From Valencia hispanica (Eukaryota; Chordata; Actinopteri; Cyprinodontiformes; Valenciidae), in NCBI GenBank assembly GCA_963556495.2, contig OY747712.1, positions 15,845,235 to 15,909,234 on the forward strand: a DNA stretch of 64,000 nt, given 5' to 3'. Under the pieces are notes generated by a model. It saw only the letters and a program-made list of their open reading frames with translations, did no database searches and was not told where the DNA came from. Positions 46,999 to 57,358 of the stretch are shown here, one piece after another (positions within the stretch are counted from its first letter, which is position 1; each line of letters starts with the position of its first letter). Both the position numbers and the translations under genes were made by a program.

Positions 46999-47964
46999 CA
47001 GGTCCTTCTCAAAAAATTTGCATATTGTGATAAAGTTCATTCTTTTCCATAATGTAATGATAAAAATTTAACTTTCATATATTTTAGATTCATTTCACAC
47101 CAACTGAAATATTTCAGATCTTTTATTGTTTTAAAACTGATTGTGGCATACAGCTCATGAAAACCCAAAATTTCCTATCTCAAAAAATTAGCATATCATG
47201 AAAAGGTTCTCTAAACGAGCTATTAACCTAATTATCTGAATCAACTAATTAACTCTAAACACCTGCAAAAGATTCCTGAGGCTTTTAAAAACTCCCAGCC
47301 TGGTTCATTACTCAAAACCGCAATCATGGGTAAGACTGCCGACCTGACTGCTGCCCAGAAGGCCATCATTGACACCCTCAAGCAAGAGGGTAAGACACAG
47401 AAAGAAATTCCTGAACGAATCGGCTGTTCCCAGAGTGTTGTATCAAGGCACCTCAGTGGCAGAAAACGCTGCACGACGAGAAGAGGTGACCGGACCCTGA
47501 GGAAGTTTGTGGAGGAGGACCGATTCCAGACCTTGGGGGACCTGCGGAAGCAGTGGACTGAGTCTAGAGTAGAAACATCCAGAGCCACCGTGCACAGGCG
47601 TGGCTTGACCTTCCCCAGGTCAAGCCACTTTTGAACCAGAAACACCGGCAGAAGCGCCTGACCTGGGCTACAGAGAAGCAGCACTGGACTGTTGCTCAGT
47701 GGTCCAAAGTACTTGCATGTCATTTGTATTAAAAACACTTTTATTTTATTGGTCGGATGAAATATGCTAATTTTTTGAGATTTTTGGAATTTTGGGTTTT
47801 CATGAGCTGTATGCCAAAATCATCAGTTTTAAAACAATAAAAGACCTGAAATATTTCAGTTGGTGTGCAGTGAATCTAAAATATATGAAAGTTTAATTTT
47901 TATCATTACATTATGGAAAAGAATGAACTTTATCACAATATGCTAATTTTTTGAGAAGGACCTG
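46999..47964 (+). mobile_element. Tc1-like element, family a, copy B (internal deletion)
   Basis: Both terminal repeats are present, starting CAGGTCCTTCTCAAAAAAT at 46999 and ending AAAAAATTTTGAGAAGGACCTG-type sequence at 47964 (here TTTTTTGAGAAGGACCTG), with TA on both sides. Length is 966 bp against 1580 bp for copy C. The middle and C-terminal half of the transposase are gone. Copies like this can be mobilised in trans if their termini are intact. Confidence 0.92.
47326..47732 (+). pseudogene. Tc1-like transposase N-terminus, copy B
   Basis: MGKTADLTAAQKAIIDTLK and the helix-turn-helix SERIGCSQS (here PERIGCSQS) are present. A deletion removes the KSVGRKKC segment (SGRKRC instead). A further deletion after VHRR shifts frame and gives a stop near 47634. 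The residual sequence then runs to AAAGTACTTGCATGTCATTT and joins the 3' terminal region. It has no catalytic residues. Confidence 0.9.
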
Positions 47965-48420
47965 TATACCAGACAACCAGTCTCTACTAGAAGGATACGC
48001 TCACATGCTTTGAACAATAATTGCAGCCACACACTGGACAAAACACAGAAAACTTCTCTTCAAAATCATAACCGGGAATTTACTAAGAAATTAGATCAAG
48101 TTTTAAACCAGTGCATTTCGTCAATATTTCCCATTTATCCTACAGCATGCAACTACTACTACTGAACTTAGAAAATGGATAATATGTGGATGGAACAAAC
48201 AATAAGCTTCACAGAATCATTTTAAAAGATCGTTTATCATGAGAGAAAGGAGGGGAGAGACATGTGTGTGTGCGCGTGTGTTTGTGTATTTTCATCTCTA
48301 TAGTCTGGTTAGATTCACAAATATGATCACATTTGTCAATGGCAGTATTTTATTATGAAAATGTCTTATATTTCGAAAATTGACCGGATTGTCTCGTGTC
48401 TTGGTGTGACTTCCTGCCAG
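47965..48420. other. Unassigned stretch with short GT run
   Basis: A (GT)n-like run is at 48263-48288. Otherwise unassigned. Confidence 0.4.
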
Positions 48421-48640
48421 ATTTGACACGGATCGCTCGCAGCTCGCTCAAAATATAGACCAGACGGCGAAACGATCGCTTCAATCCACCAAGCTGGCCA
48501 TGGAGGATCGCGGCGCTTCATGTCTGGTGTGAACTACTCCATAAGTTAACAAGGGCGCCAAATGGAGGCGGTCTACGTTCCATGCCGCAAAGTTTCCATT
48601 CGGCGCCCTTGTTAACCTATGGTGTACATTCCAACTACAT
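48421..48640. repeat. MITE-like palindrome with GGTGTGAACTA motif
   Basis: A 28-base stem (48539-48566 with 48595-48622: CCATAAGTTAACAAGGGCGC pairs with GCGCCCTTGTTAACCTATGG) encloses a 28-base loop. Left of it is TCGCGGCGCTTCATGTCTGG-type sequence similar to 44210-44300. Element boundaries are not clear. Confidence 0.55.
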
Positions 48641-49154
48641 TCACACCACTTCGGGCAAAAGCACATCAAATTCGACTTTTTCCCCATATGCGACCAATAT
48701 CTGATATTTTTTATAACAGTCTGAACAGCACAAATTAGATAATTTCAAATCCGACCCAAGTCACTTTTAGATGTGGTACTAAATCCAAGAGATATCTGAT
48801 GTTTTTGACAGTGACTGTATTCTGAATGGCCATGTTGCATTAAATCTGTCTTGAACGTCACTGACACCATACAGACGTACTAATCTGCGCAGGAGGAGTT
48901 ACTGACAGAGGTATTCTAAGGTCTGTCTTGACATTCTGAAATTGTGTATGAATCTTGTCAGTGAAACCTTTCACAACTACAACAGACTGTAATTCTGACT
49001 CTGGATCCACATATACCTCTGTGTGGAGGTAGCAGCCATAGCTCCACAAAAAGCCATTGTGAAAACGTGGGCTCTCTTTTCTCTCGATTTCCTTTTTTTG
49101 TGATTAATTTGCCCAAATTTTGTCGATTCTGACTGTGCATTAATTGCCAGAATG
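48641..49154. other. Unassigned stretch
   Basis: No feature recognised; three overlapping minus-strand frames have no motif. Confidence 0.4.
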
Positions 49155-49162
49155 CTGCACAA

Positions 49163-49808
49163 CAGTGTTGGGCAAGTTACTTCAAAACTGTAATGCATTA
49201 TTTATTACTTGTTACTGTAATTTCAAAGTAATTTGTTACATTACAATATTACTGTATTTAAAATGTAAGGCATTACACTACTATTGCATTACTTTTAAGT
49301 TACTCTCACCAAAATAAAATGCAAATATGGATTTGGAAATCTAAATGTAGCTCATGATGCTCAATTAGCTTATTACACATCCAGTAGAAGGTGATTTGGA
49401 ATCCGACTGAGCTTGGATTGTGGTTAAAAACAGTAAGATACAATAGCCACAGTGATGGTTCATGGTGGAATACAAGGAACAATCTCATCTGGAGAATGTA
49501 CTATCTGATGTTAGATCAGCTGCAGGCTCACTCATCTCTGCTCTGTCTGACTACAGGAAGTGAAACATTTTCCAGGGACGTTTCTCCTCTGCTGATCTCG
49601 TGGTGATTTTGGCGAATTTGTATGAAGAAAAAGAAAACCTACCACTTTATTCCGGGTTAACAATGCATTGTAATGCGCGTTACTGACATTTGTACCGAGT
49701 AAAATATTACATTATTTCCCCCAGTAATGCCTTACATTACCCCGTTACAGCAAAAATCAATGCATTACAGTAATTAATTATTTTTGTAAAGCGTTACTCC
49801 CAACACTG
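49163..49808. mobile_element. hAT-type MITE with 8 bp target duplication
   Basis: Ends CAGTGTTGGGCAAGTTAC and GCGTTACTCCCAACACTG form the terminal inverted repeat (CAGTGTTGGG exact over 10). The flanks are CTGCACAA (49155-49162) and CTGCATAA (49809-49816), 7 of 8 identical. Sub-terminal sequence is rich in GTAAT/ATTAC words. Length is 646 bp. It has no coding capacity; a hAT transposase in trans would be needed to move it. Confidence 0.9.
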
Positions 49809-50025
49809 CTGCATAAACGCTATCATCTGTCACCAGGGGTGGGCTGGTGTTAAAATTTAGCTCGGGAGCTTGGTCCGGAAAGGCCTTTTATTGGATAGCA
49901 CAAAGGATGGAAGTGGAACAATAACTCTACCAAAAATACTTGTATTGGTAGTATAACAGAATAATAACATTATGCTACCAATAATATTAACATGTTTAAC
50001 ATAAGATTTTATGTTGTCATGACCA
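49809..50025. other. Short unassigned stretch
   Basis: Nothing recognised apart from the right target duplication of the hAT MITE at its left edge. Confidence 0.4.
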
Positions 50026-50270
50026 GAGGTGGTTGGTAACAAGTTACACGTACCTTGTTAGACAACATTTACTTGAGTAATTTACTGAACAAAAATTTTT
50101 ACTTTCACTTAAGTAAAAGTAATTATTAAAGCAATTATTATGAAGTATCACTATTAGTATTTGAGTAAAACTTCTGGATCCTCTACCTACTGTGAGTAAT
50201 TTCACAAAATCAAAACAAGCATGTTTTATCAAGAAATGCACCAGACAAGGACACAAACCTAAAGTTTATG
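50026..50270. repeat. GAGTA-rich hAT-like repeat fragment
   Basis: CCAGAGGTGGTTGGTAACAA at 50026 with repeated ACTTGAGTAATTT, CTTAAGTAAAAGTAA and TTTGAGTAAAACT words. It is the left part of a frequent fish MITE whose terminus reads CAGAGGTGGG. The matching right end is not seen. Confidence 0.5.
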
Positions 50271-52029
50271 TTAAAGTGAGACCTCTCGTGTGTACACAGG
50301 CATTGTTGTTTTGATGTTATTTTCTAGCTCCTGAGCTTTGGAAATAAACTGAATATACGTTACACCATATGTTGACACTGGAAGCACTTTACACTGTTCT
50401 AACATAGATCCATTATTCGTATTATTTTAATAAATTTTATGATAAAAATTTCAATTTGAAAAAGTTTTTGCTTCAATTCTTTCTATTTTGTAATAACGAT
50501 ATTTGTATGTACTAATTGTTTAATTGTACTCTTTTAAAATACCAGCATTTTCACGTAACTTTGTATTTTGTACACCCACATATCGTTCCATTTTCTTAAA
50601 CTGGCTGTGTGCTGCAAAATGTGCTGCAGTTCGGGGCCCGAATTTTCTGCGCTGTCCTACCGGTGTGACGTCAATTGACACTGCGTGTGCGTTCTCGACA
50701 GCTTTAAAAGAGGAAGAAAAATGGTTGCAGACCTCCATTGATTTAATTGTGAGAATGGATTCTTCTCTTCTGCAACTGGGAAACGACCAAGGACGACTCA
50801 CAGCCCACTAAAAAGTGGCACTAAGAAAAAGAAGTATGTCACTGTGAAGCGGTATGTTTTTTTTTGTGAAGCGTTTGTGCGCGCTCCCTTGCGGGTGGCT
50901 GCAGTTACTTGCAGAGCCGGCCGCTTTGCTCGTGAGTTTTGTTTCTTCATTCTGCCCCATGCTCCTTTAATCCAAAAATCGGAATTGAGCTTTAAGACCT
51001 GCCGTTTGAACCTAGCCTAAGTTACTCACAAATGCACTCTATTTACTGACCATTATATTGGATTTTATTAGAGTAAAGGGGATGAATACATAAAAAAACA
51101 CAAAACCCATGCATCATTTACATTCTGCTTTGCAATAATTCATGCCTTTGTGTTGGCCACATAAATTTCCAGTAGTACGCATTGTGGTTTAATGCTGTGT
51201 TTATACTGTGAAAAGGTTTTGGGGGTACGACAACATTTACAATGTGCTGTAAACTGGCACAACAAAAGAACTGGACACAATTTGGAGACAACTGTTTAAC
51301 CCATGTACCAGTGATTTCAGAGTGTTGCATCTACCCAGAGTAATTTCACAAAGTTTCCTATCCTCACAGTGTTAGTCTTTAGAATTTTTTTTTTCTTGGA
51401 AGCACAAGTTTCCCCATAGTTGCACAACCCATCACTTCTTAGCTTTGAAAATGTCCTTGTCGGAGTGGAGTATGCACAAGGAGGAAAACCAGCAGAATCG
51501 AGTTTGATTGTATCAAATCTGCCAGGCTGGATATCATTATCTGTGGGAAGTTTCCCTACAGCGAGCAGCTGGGAAATTGTCAAAAAACATTGCGTTGTGG
51601 ATGCAAATGAACCCATTTGAACTGCAATTTATGTATGTAGGTGTTTATAGCTGTCAATCACCAATGAGAATTTTTGACTTTAGCAAACAGAGAAGTAAAT
51701 CTCATTTCTAGTCACCTTCTGTTGTTTGGATGCTGCAGTGTTGTAAAAAGATTTAGCCATATTAAGGTTTAAACCTGGCTAAATATTTTGACAAAATGAC
51801 TTAAGCATATGGCTCCAAATGCAGAACAGCTTGAAATTTCAAGACAAATCAGTTTGTAATGTATTTAAAGCAATGGAGGATCTAGTGTAGACATATGAAT
51901 TAAATGTTTCATAAAGTCGAGTAGATTAGTAGTGTTGTTGTGAAAGCATTATTCAATTTAGAAAAATGGCTATAAAAATAGGTTCCAATCACTTTTCTCA
52001 GAATGAGATGGGTCCATTTTGGTCACTAG
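50271..52029. other. Long unassigned stretch
   Basis: No coding region is supported. Mirrored frames at 50520-50811 exist on both strands but have no motif. The GC-richer part at 50620-50960 might be a repeat I cannot identify. Confidence 0.4.
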
Positions 52030-52335
52030 GGATTTTAGCCCTGGAGTTCTCCAACAAATTGTATTTTTGCCCAGTGTCCTTCTTTCTCTGTAATTATTTT
52101 TTTTTAAACTCGCCATAACTGAGGCTAGTGAGGCCTGCCATGCTGGAATAATTTTAGTATTCCTGTTATTCCTAGGAAGGTTCCCCAGTGATCCATGTTT
52201 TCTTCATTTTTTCTTGAGGACTTCAACACTTGGTCATTCCCAAAGCTTTAGAAATGTCTTGGTAACTGTTTCTTGATTAATAGATGTCAGTGAGTTTGTT
52301 TCTTACATGTTCTTGCATTTCTTTAGATGGGGATA
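52030..52335 (-). repeat. Possible DNA-transposon end, minus strand
   Basis: The order AAAGCTTTAGAAATGTCTTG, GTTTCTTGATTAATAGATGT and TTCTTGCATTTCTTTAGATG resembles the N-terminal part of a transposon-borne frame seen antisense in many fish copies. It is strongly decayed and the family is not named. Confidence 0.35.
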
Positions 52336-52649
52336 CATATACATGGAATGCCAAAATGCTCAAAATGTATTAATTTAATAAATAAAACAGGAAATAAATA
52401 TAAATGTGAATATATAATAGACAACGAAAAAATATGATAATGAAATTGTGAAAAATCTAAATGCCTATAAAATTCTAAGCTCCATAGTATGAAATATTTG
52501 TAATTTTTGTTTGAACATGTATTTATTAATATAAAACATTATTTTACTGTAACTTTTTTCCTTATAGAAATTATTACTATTTTATTTAATTTCATCTGTT
52601 TTTATTCCAAAATGTCATTTTTCCAAAGACAGCTTTTATTTTCATAATA
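52336..52649. other. AT-rich stretch
   Basis: Nothing recognised. Confidence 0.4.
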
Positions 52650-54229
52650 CAGGTCCTTCTCAAAAAAATAGCATATTGTGATAAAGTTTATTCTTTTCCA
52701 TAATGTAATGATAAAAATTAAACTTTCATATATTTTAGATTCATTGCACACCAACTGAAATATTTCAGGTCTTTTATTGTTTTAAAACTGATGATTTTGG
52801 CATACAGCTCATGAAAACCCCAAATTCCTATCTCAAAAAATTAGCATATTTCTTCCGACCAATAAAAGAAAAGTTTTTTTAATACAAAAAACAACCTTCA
52901 AATAAATATGTTCAGTTATGCACTCAATACTTGGTCGGGAATCCTTTTTCAGAAATGACTGCTTCAATGCGGCGTGGCATGGAGGCAATCAGCCTGTGGC
53001 ACTGCTGAGGTGTTATTGAGGCCCAGGATGCTTCGATAGCGGCCTTAAGCTTGCGTCTCTCAACTTCCTCTTCACAATATCCCACAGATTCTCTATGGGG
53101 TTCAGGTCAGGAGAGTTGGCAGGCCAATTGAGCACAGTAATACCATGGTCAGTAAACCATTTACCAGTGGTTTTGGCACTGTGAGCAGGTGCCAGGTCGT
53201 GCTGAAAAATGAAATCTTCATCTCCATAAAGCTTTTCAGCAGATGGAAGCATGAAGTGCTCCAAAATCTCCTGATAGCTAGCTGCATTGACCCTGCCCTT
53301 GATAAAACACAGTGGACCAACACCAGCAGCTGACATGGCACCCCAGACCATCACTGACTGTGGGTACTTGACACTGGACTTCAGGCATTTTGGCATTTCC
53401 TTCTCCCCAGTCTTCCTCCAGACTCTGGCACCTTGATTTCCGAATGACATGCAAAATTTGCTTTCATCCGAAAAAAGTACTTTGGACCACCTCCAGTGCT
53501 GCTTCTCTGTAGCCCAGGTCAGGCGCTTCTGCCGCTGCTTCTGGTTCAAAAGTGGCTCGACCTGGGGAATGCGGCACCTGTAGCCCATTTCCTGCACACG
53601 CCTGTGCACGGTGGCTCTGGATGTTTCTACTCCAGACTCAGTCCACTACTTACGCAGGTCCCCCAAGGTCTGGAATCGGTCCTTCTCCACAATCTTCCTC
53701 AGGGTCCGGTCACCTCTTCTCATTGTGCAGCGTTTTCTGCCACACTTTTTCCTTCCCACAGACTTCCCACTGAGGTGCCTTGATACAGCACTCTGGTAAC
53801 AGCCTGTTCGTTCAGAAATTTATTTCTGTGTCTTACCCTCTTGCTTGAGGGTGTCAATGATGGCCTTCTGGGCAGCAGTCAGGTCGGCAGTCTTACCCAT
53901 GATTGCGGTTTTGAGTAATGAATCAGGCTGGGAACTTTTAAAAGCCTCAGGAATCTTTGGCAGGTGTTTAGAATTAATTAGTTGATTCAGATGATTAGGT
54001 TAATAGCTCGTTTAGAGAACCTTTTCATGATATGCCAATTTTTTGAGATAGGAATTTTGGGTTTTCATGAGCTGTATGCCGAAATCATCAGTTTTATAAC
54101 AATTAAAGACCTGAAATATTTCAGTTGGTGTGCAATGAATCAAAAATTTATAAAAGTTAAACTTTTATCATTACATTATGGAAAAGAATGAACTTTATCA
54201 CAATATGCTAATTCTTTGAGAAGGACCTG
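52650..54229 (-). mobile_element. Tc1-like element, family a, copy C (full length)
   Basis: Complete termini CAGGTCCTTCTCAAAAAAAT (52650) and TTCTTTGAGAAGGACCTG (54229) are flanked by TA on both sides, the target duplication of Tc1/mariner. Length is 1580 bp, the expected size. The terminal repeats are long (about 200 bp) with an internal second copy of the CTCAAAAAATTAGCATAT word, as in IR/DR-type Tc1 elements. Confidence 0.93.
52923..53900 (-). pseudogene. Tc1-like transposase, copy C
   Basis: Start ATG at 53898-53900, expected stop at 52923. It has FSDESKF (first catalytic Asp, missing in copies A and B), IFQHDLAPAH and SPDLNPIENLW. Lesions are a TAA in place of a Glu codon in the helix-turn-helix (plus-strand 53820 region), a TAG in place of the Gln of KQW, and a 19-base deletion near 53050 that shifts the last 50 residues. 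The longest clean frame is 53013-53609. Confidence 0.9.
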
Positions 54230-54925
54230 TAGTGTTTTTCCTAGTGGCTCATTTATTTCATGATGAAACTTTTTAACTGAATGAATTCATCTATCAGGGT
54301 CAGTGGGTGGGACCTGCACGCTCATCGGCTGGTGCTTAAACCTCTTCCTGAATAGCTGTTCTCATTCCCTGTTAGCAGTCTGTACAGCTAGCAACAATAT
54401 ACTTAGTCAGAGTTGCATGAACTTCATTCACCTCTGGTTACACTAGCAGATCAAATTGAGAGGAATAATTTATCAGAGAATGTGACCTTGAGTTGTTGGG
54501 ATTATATTTTTGAAATAGGCCCAGCACTGAAGACTTTAGTGTTGTCCGACATAACCATTGGAGTTATTGCAGCTATGTTTTCTGTGTCTCCGAATTGTGC
54601 TAGATAACACAGAAAACGTATAAAGCAATAATTCCGGTGATTATGTGGGACAGCACTAATTCCGAGTGCTGGATCTGGGATCATTAAAAAAAATATCCGC
54701 CAAACGACTAAAGATCACATCCTGTACGAAGGAGTATTGGGGCCAATGTAGACAAAAGAAACCGGGGAGTTGTGTTTTGTGCTCTCATGCTGCTTGAGGT
54801 TTGACCAAGGGGCAAACTTCGCGGGCCAAATGTGAAGCCTATGTGGAATTGACAAAAATTGTATTTCCCCTCTCATCTGCTAGGGACTGGCTCCAGAAAG
54901 GAGGAAGTTCCCATTGACTCCAGTG
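54230..54925. other. Unassigned stretch
   Basis: No feature recognised. Confidence 0.4.
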
Positions 54926-55461
54926 TTAACCCTTGTGCATCCACGGTTCTCCACCACTCACTCAAACAAACAAACAGAAACCATTGGGGTCTCTAACTAC
55001 CCCAAGCACATTTCCCCCCCATCCCCCCAACAGAAAATCCACTGGGGTCTCAGATGACCCCAAGCGCATTTCTACCCATCCCCGCACTCACTCTGTGAAA
55101 AATAAAATGCGAGAAAGAAATAATCCAAGGGCTCTCTATTGACCCCAAGTACATTTCCAACCCCTTCCCCAACTCACTCCAACAAGCAGAAACCACGGGG
55201 ATTTCTCGTGACCGAGAAAAAAAATAATCTAAGGGGTCACTAATAATCACATTGGAGTGTGTTAATATGGTAGTAGTTTTGTGGGGTCAATAATACCCCA
55301 CCCTACGATGACACTGGATGATGATGATGATCAGTCAGAACAAACGACCCAACCTAAATGCTGTATATATACAGTTAGAGTATACGGGGTTCTAATGACA
55401 CCCCCCATTTGGGTTACACAAGGGCTAAACAGTTAGAGGACACGGGGTGCACAAGGGTTAA
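54926..55461. mobile_element. piggyBac-type MITE
   Basis: TTAA target sites at 54926-54929 and 55458-55461 flank CCCTTGTGCA ... TGCACAAGGG, a perfect 10 bp terminal inverted repeat of the CCC...GGG type typical of piggyBac. Length is 528 bp between TTAA sites. It has no coding capacity. The right half also repeats the terminal theme (ACACAAGGGCTAAACAGTTA and GTTAGAG-ACGGGGT). Confidence 0.9.
54980..55235. repeat. Tandem palindromic subrepeats inside the piggyBac MITE
   Basis: Three to four degenerate units of about 55-75 bases. Each contains a GGGGTC ... GACCCC inverted pair followed by AAG(C/T)(A/G)CATTTC: GGGGTCTCTAACTACCCC, GGGGTCTCAGATGACCCC, and GGGCTCTCTATTGACCCC. Each could fold as a small hairpin with a 6-base loop. 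Confidence 0.75.
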
Positions 55462-55539
55462 AAAGGCCAACTTCACAACAGAAATAAACATGTTTAAACT
55501 TTACAGCCTGGTTCAAAAAACCATTTTAGGTTTAATAGG
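55462..55539. other. Short spacer
   Basis: Nothing recognised. Confidence 0.4.
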
Positions 55540-55735
55540 TATGGTGGCCCTGAACCCCACATCAACAAATCACTAAACACTACAACAAATCGAAAAACAC
55601 TACAACAAATTCAAAAACACAACAAAAAAATAAAAAAAACACTACAACAAATTCAAAAACACTACAGCAAATCGAAAAAAACACTACAGCAAATTCAAAA
55701 ACATAAACAAATTCAAGAACGTTTCTACTTTAACA
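55540..55735. repeat. CAACAAAT-repeat terminus of a MITE
   Basis: ATGGTGGCCCTGAACCCCAC is followed by at least seven degenerate units of ACACTACA(A/G)CAAAT(T/C)(C/G)AAAA. The terminus-plus-subrepeat layout resembles the GGTGGCCCCTAGAGAC end of the 10998 element. The opposite end is not found. Confidence 0.6.
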
Positions 55736-56547
55736 AACCGGAAGAGGTAGGTACCAGTGTGTGCAACATGAAGCAACATGAGGCTGATTGGATGATGTAG
55801 CCACTCATCTTTTCAACCGGAAGTTATGGCTGTGTCCAAATTCAGAGTCTGCATCCTTCTAAGGATCTGTCCTCCCCGGTCTATGTAGGACGGGTCCTTC
55901 CTCGACAGGGTAGACCGGATGTTAGCGCCTGTGAATTTGGAGTGTCTAGCCTTCAGATAAATCCCCACCTCTACCTCTGTGAATGTCCTGTCGCCTAGCT
56001 ACCTTGACGACGCTAAACACAAGCTGGTAAAAATGGAGCAAGAAATCTTCCCGACTTTTTTTTTTTTTTTCTTTCTAGGGGAGCTACAGTGGTTTTACTG
56101 TCTGGGGCATGTTTTATATCTCTGGCTGAGAGGCAATCATATCCTGGTAAGGTATTTACAGTTTTTTGCCCGTTGCTTGAACACTATAGACCCGTGCTTA
56201 GACTACAGTAACACAACTTGAGGCTTTTGTTACCATACCTCAAACACATGTACATATACCTTAAACTAGTGCTCCATTGCACTCTAGTTGCAATTCTGCA
56301 ACACACTTACTCCTTTATGGAACACACTTGGTCCTGCATACTACACTCCATTTCATACAAAAGACACGCTGTTCAAAAATGAAATCTCAGGGTGCCATAT
56401 GGAAAACACATGTATCCAAAATACAAAACACATTGGGTAATTGCACCCACTCAAATACACACCTAAAGTCACTTACTTGCTAAACTTAACACCAATCAGC
56501 CAGCTACAAAAAGCCCTCAGTTTAGCCATTTCAAGAACTTTGCAAGC
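55736..56547. other. Unassigned stretch upstream of the transposase-like gene
   Basis: CTGTGTCCAAATTCAGAGTC (55833) and GACGGGTCCTTCCTCGACAG resemble a common fish MITE. A T14 run is at 56055-56070. No frame is supported. Confidence 0.4.
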
Positions 56548-57356
56548 ATGGATGGAGGGAGAGCGAGAGGAGGAGTAAGAGGACGAGGAGGCGGAGGAGG
56601 ACAAGATCAAGGTCGAAGAGGCCATGTACGAACCCCTATTTCTGATGATATAAGAGCAATTTTGGTGGACCATGTCATCAACCATGGCCTGACTATGAGG
56701 GAAGCTATGCAGAGAGTCCACCCACATCTAGGCTGCTTCACAGTGGCATCCATAATGACATTCCCACTGGAAAACAGGTTTGTCTTCAAACTCTCTATCT
56801 TCTACACTACTCAGATGGTATTTACAGCACTGTACTGCAGTATATCACATTACCACATTATGTGTACATGGTATTGCAGGTTGCTAATGCTCCTTTTGCA
56901 GCCAAAATTGTAGTTTTTGTGAAACATACCATTACTTATATTGCAATACTTATATATATACTTATATTGAGATGTGTCAGTACAGTGGATGATACAGTAA
57001 ATACAGTTAAGTACTGTAAGAAAAAGAAGCAAACCGATGGCAATTTGTGGTTGTATTTCTCTAGAATGACTAGAATAACTTCTGGGGGAGGACGCCAACG
57101 CCTGTTCACACAGCAGCAGGTGTGTGATGGGATGGGGGTTCTGTATGTGTAGCACTGTATTAAATATGTTTTTGTTTTGTTTTTTGTTACAGATAATCCA
57201 TGGATGGAGCTGCACAGCCTCTTGAATTCACATTGATGAACCTGGATTCGACCTAAGGAAAACAAGACAATGAGGTCGTAATGTAAATGGCCAAAGGGCA
57301 ATAGTGCACGTCCCGGGGCAGTGCGGGGGAAATATCACATTTTGTGCCGCCATATG
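56548..57356 (+). pseudogene. Intron-containing Tc1/IS630-like transposase gene, broken
   Basis: Exon 1 (56548-56777) encodes a Gly/Arg-rich start (GGVRGRGGGGG), then ISDDIRAILVDHVINHGLTM and REAMQRVHPHLGCFTVASI, a helix-turn-helix of IS630/Tc1-type transposases. It ends at ACAG|GTTTGT. Exon 2 (57065-57119) follows CTCTAG and ends CAGCAG|GTGTGT; it joins in frame (AG + A = Arg) to read ITSGGGRQRLFTQQQ. Exon 3 follows GTTACAG at 57192 and reads, after a stop, HIDEPGFDLRKTR, then GRNVNGQRAIVHVPGQ and CGGNITFCAA, the first-Asp block (IDEPGF) and next strand of a DDE transposase. The TGA stops are in exon 3 (57223 and 57268 regions); the second sits where Arg CGA is expected. A stretch between helix-turn-helix and DDE core is deleted, and the gene is cut off where Tc1 copy D begins. 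Confidence 0.65.
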
Positions 57357-57358
57357 TA

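Noticed and set aside
50520..50811. Paired frames of about 95 codons on both strands
   Set aside because: No motif on either strand and no start or splice context; overlapping antisense frames of this size occur by chance.
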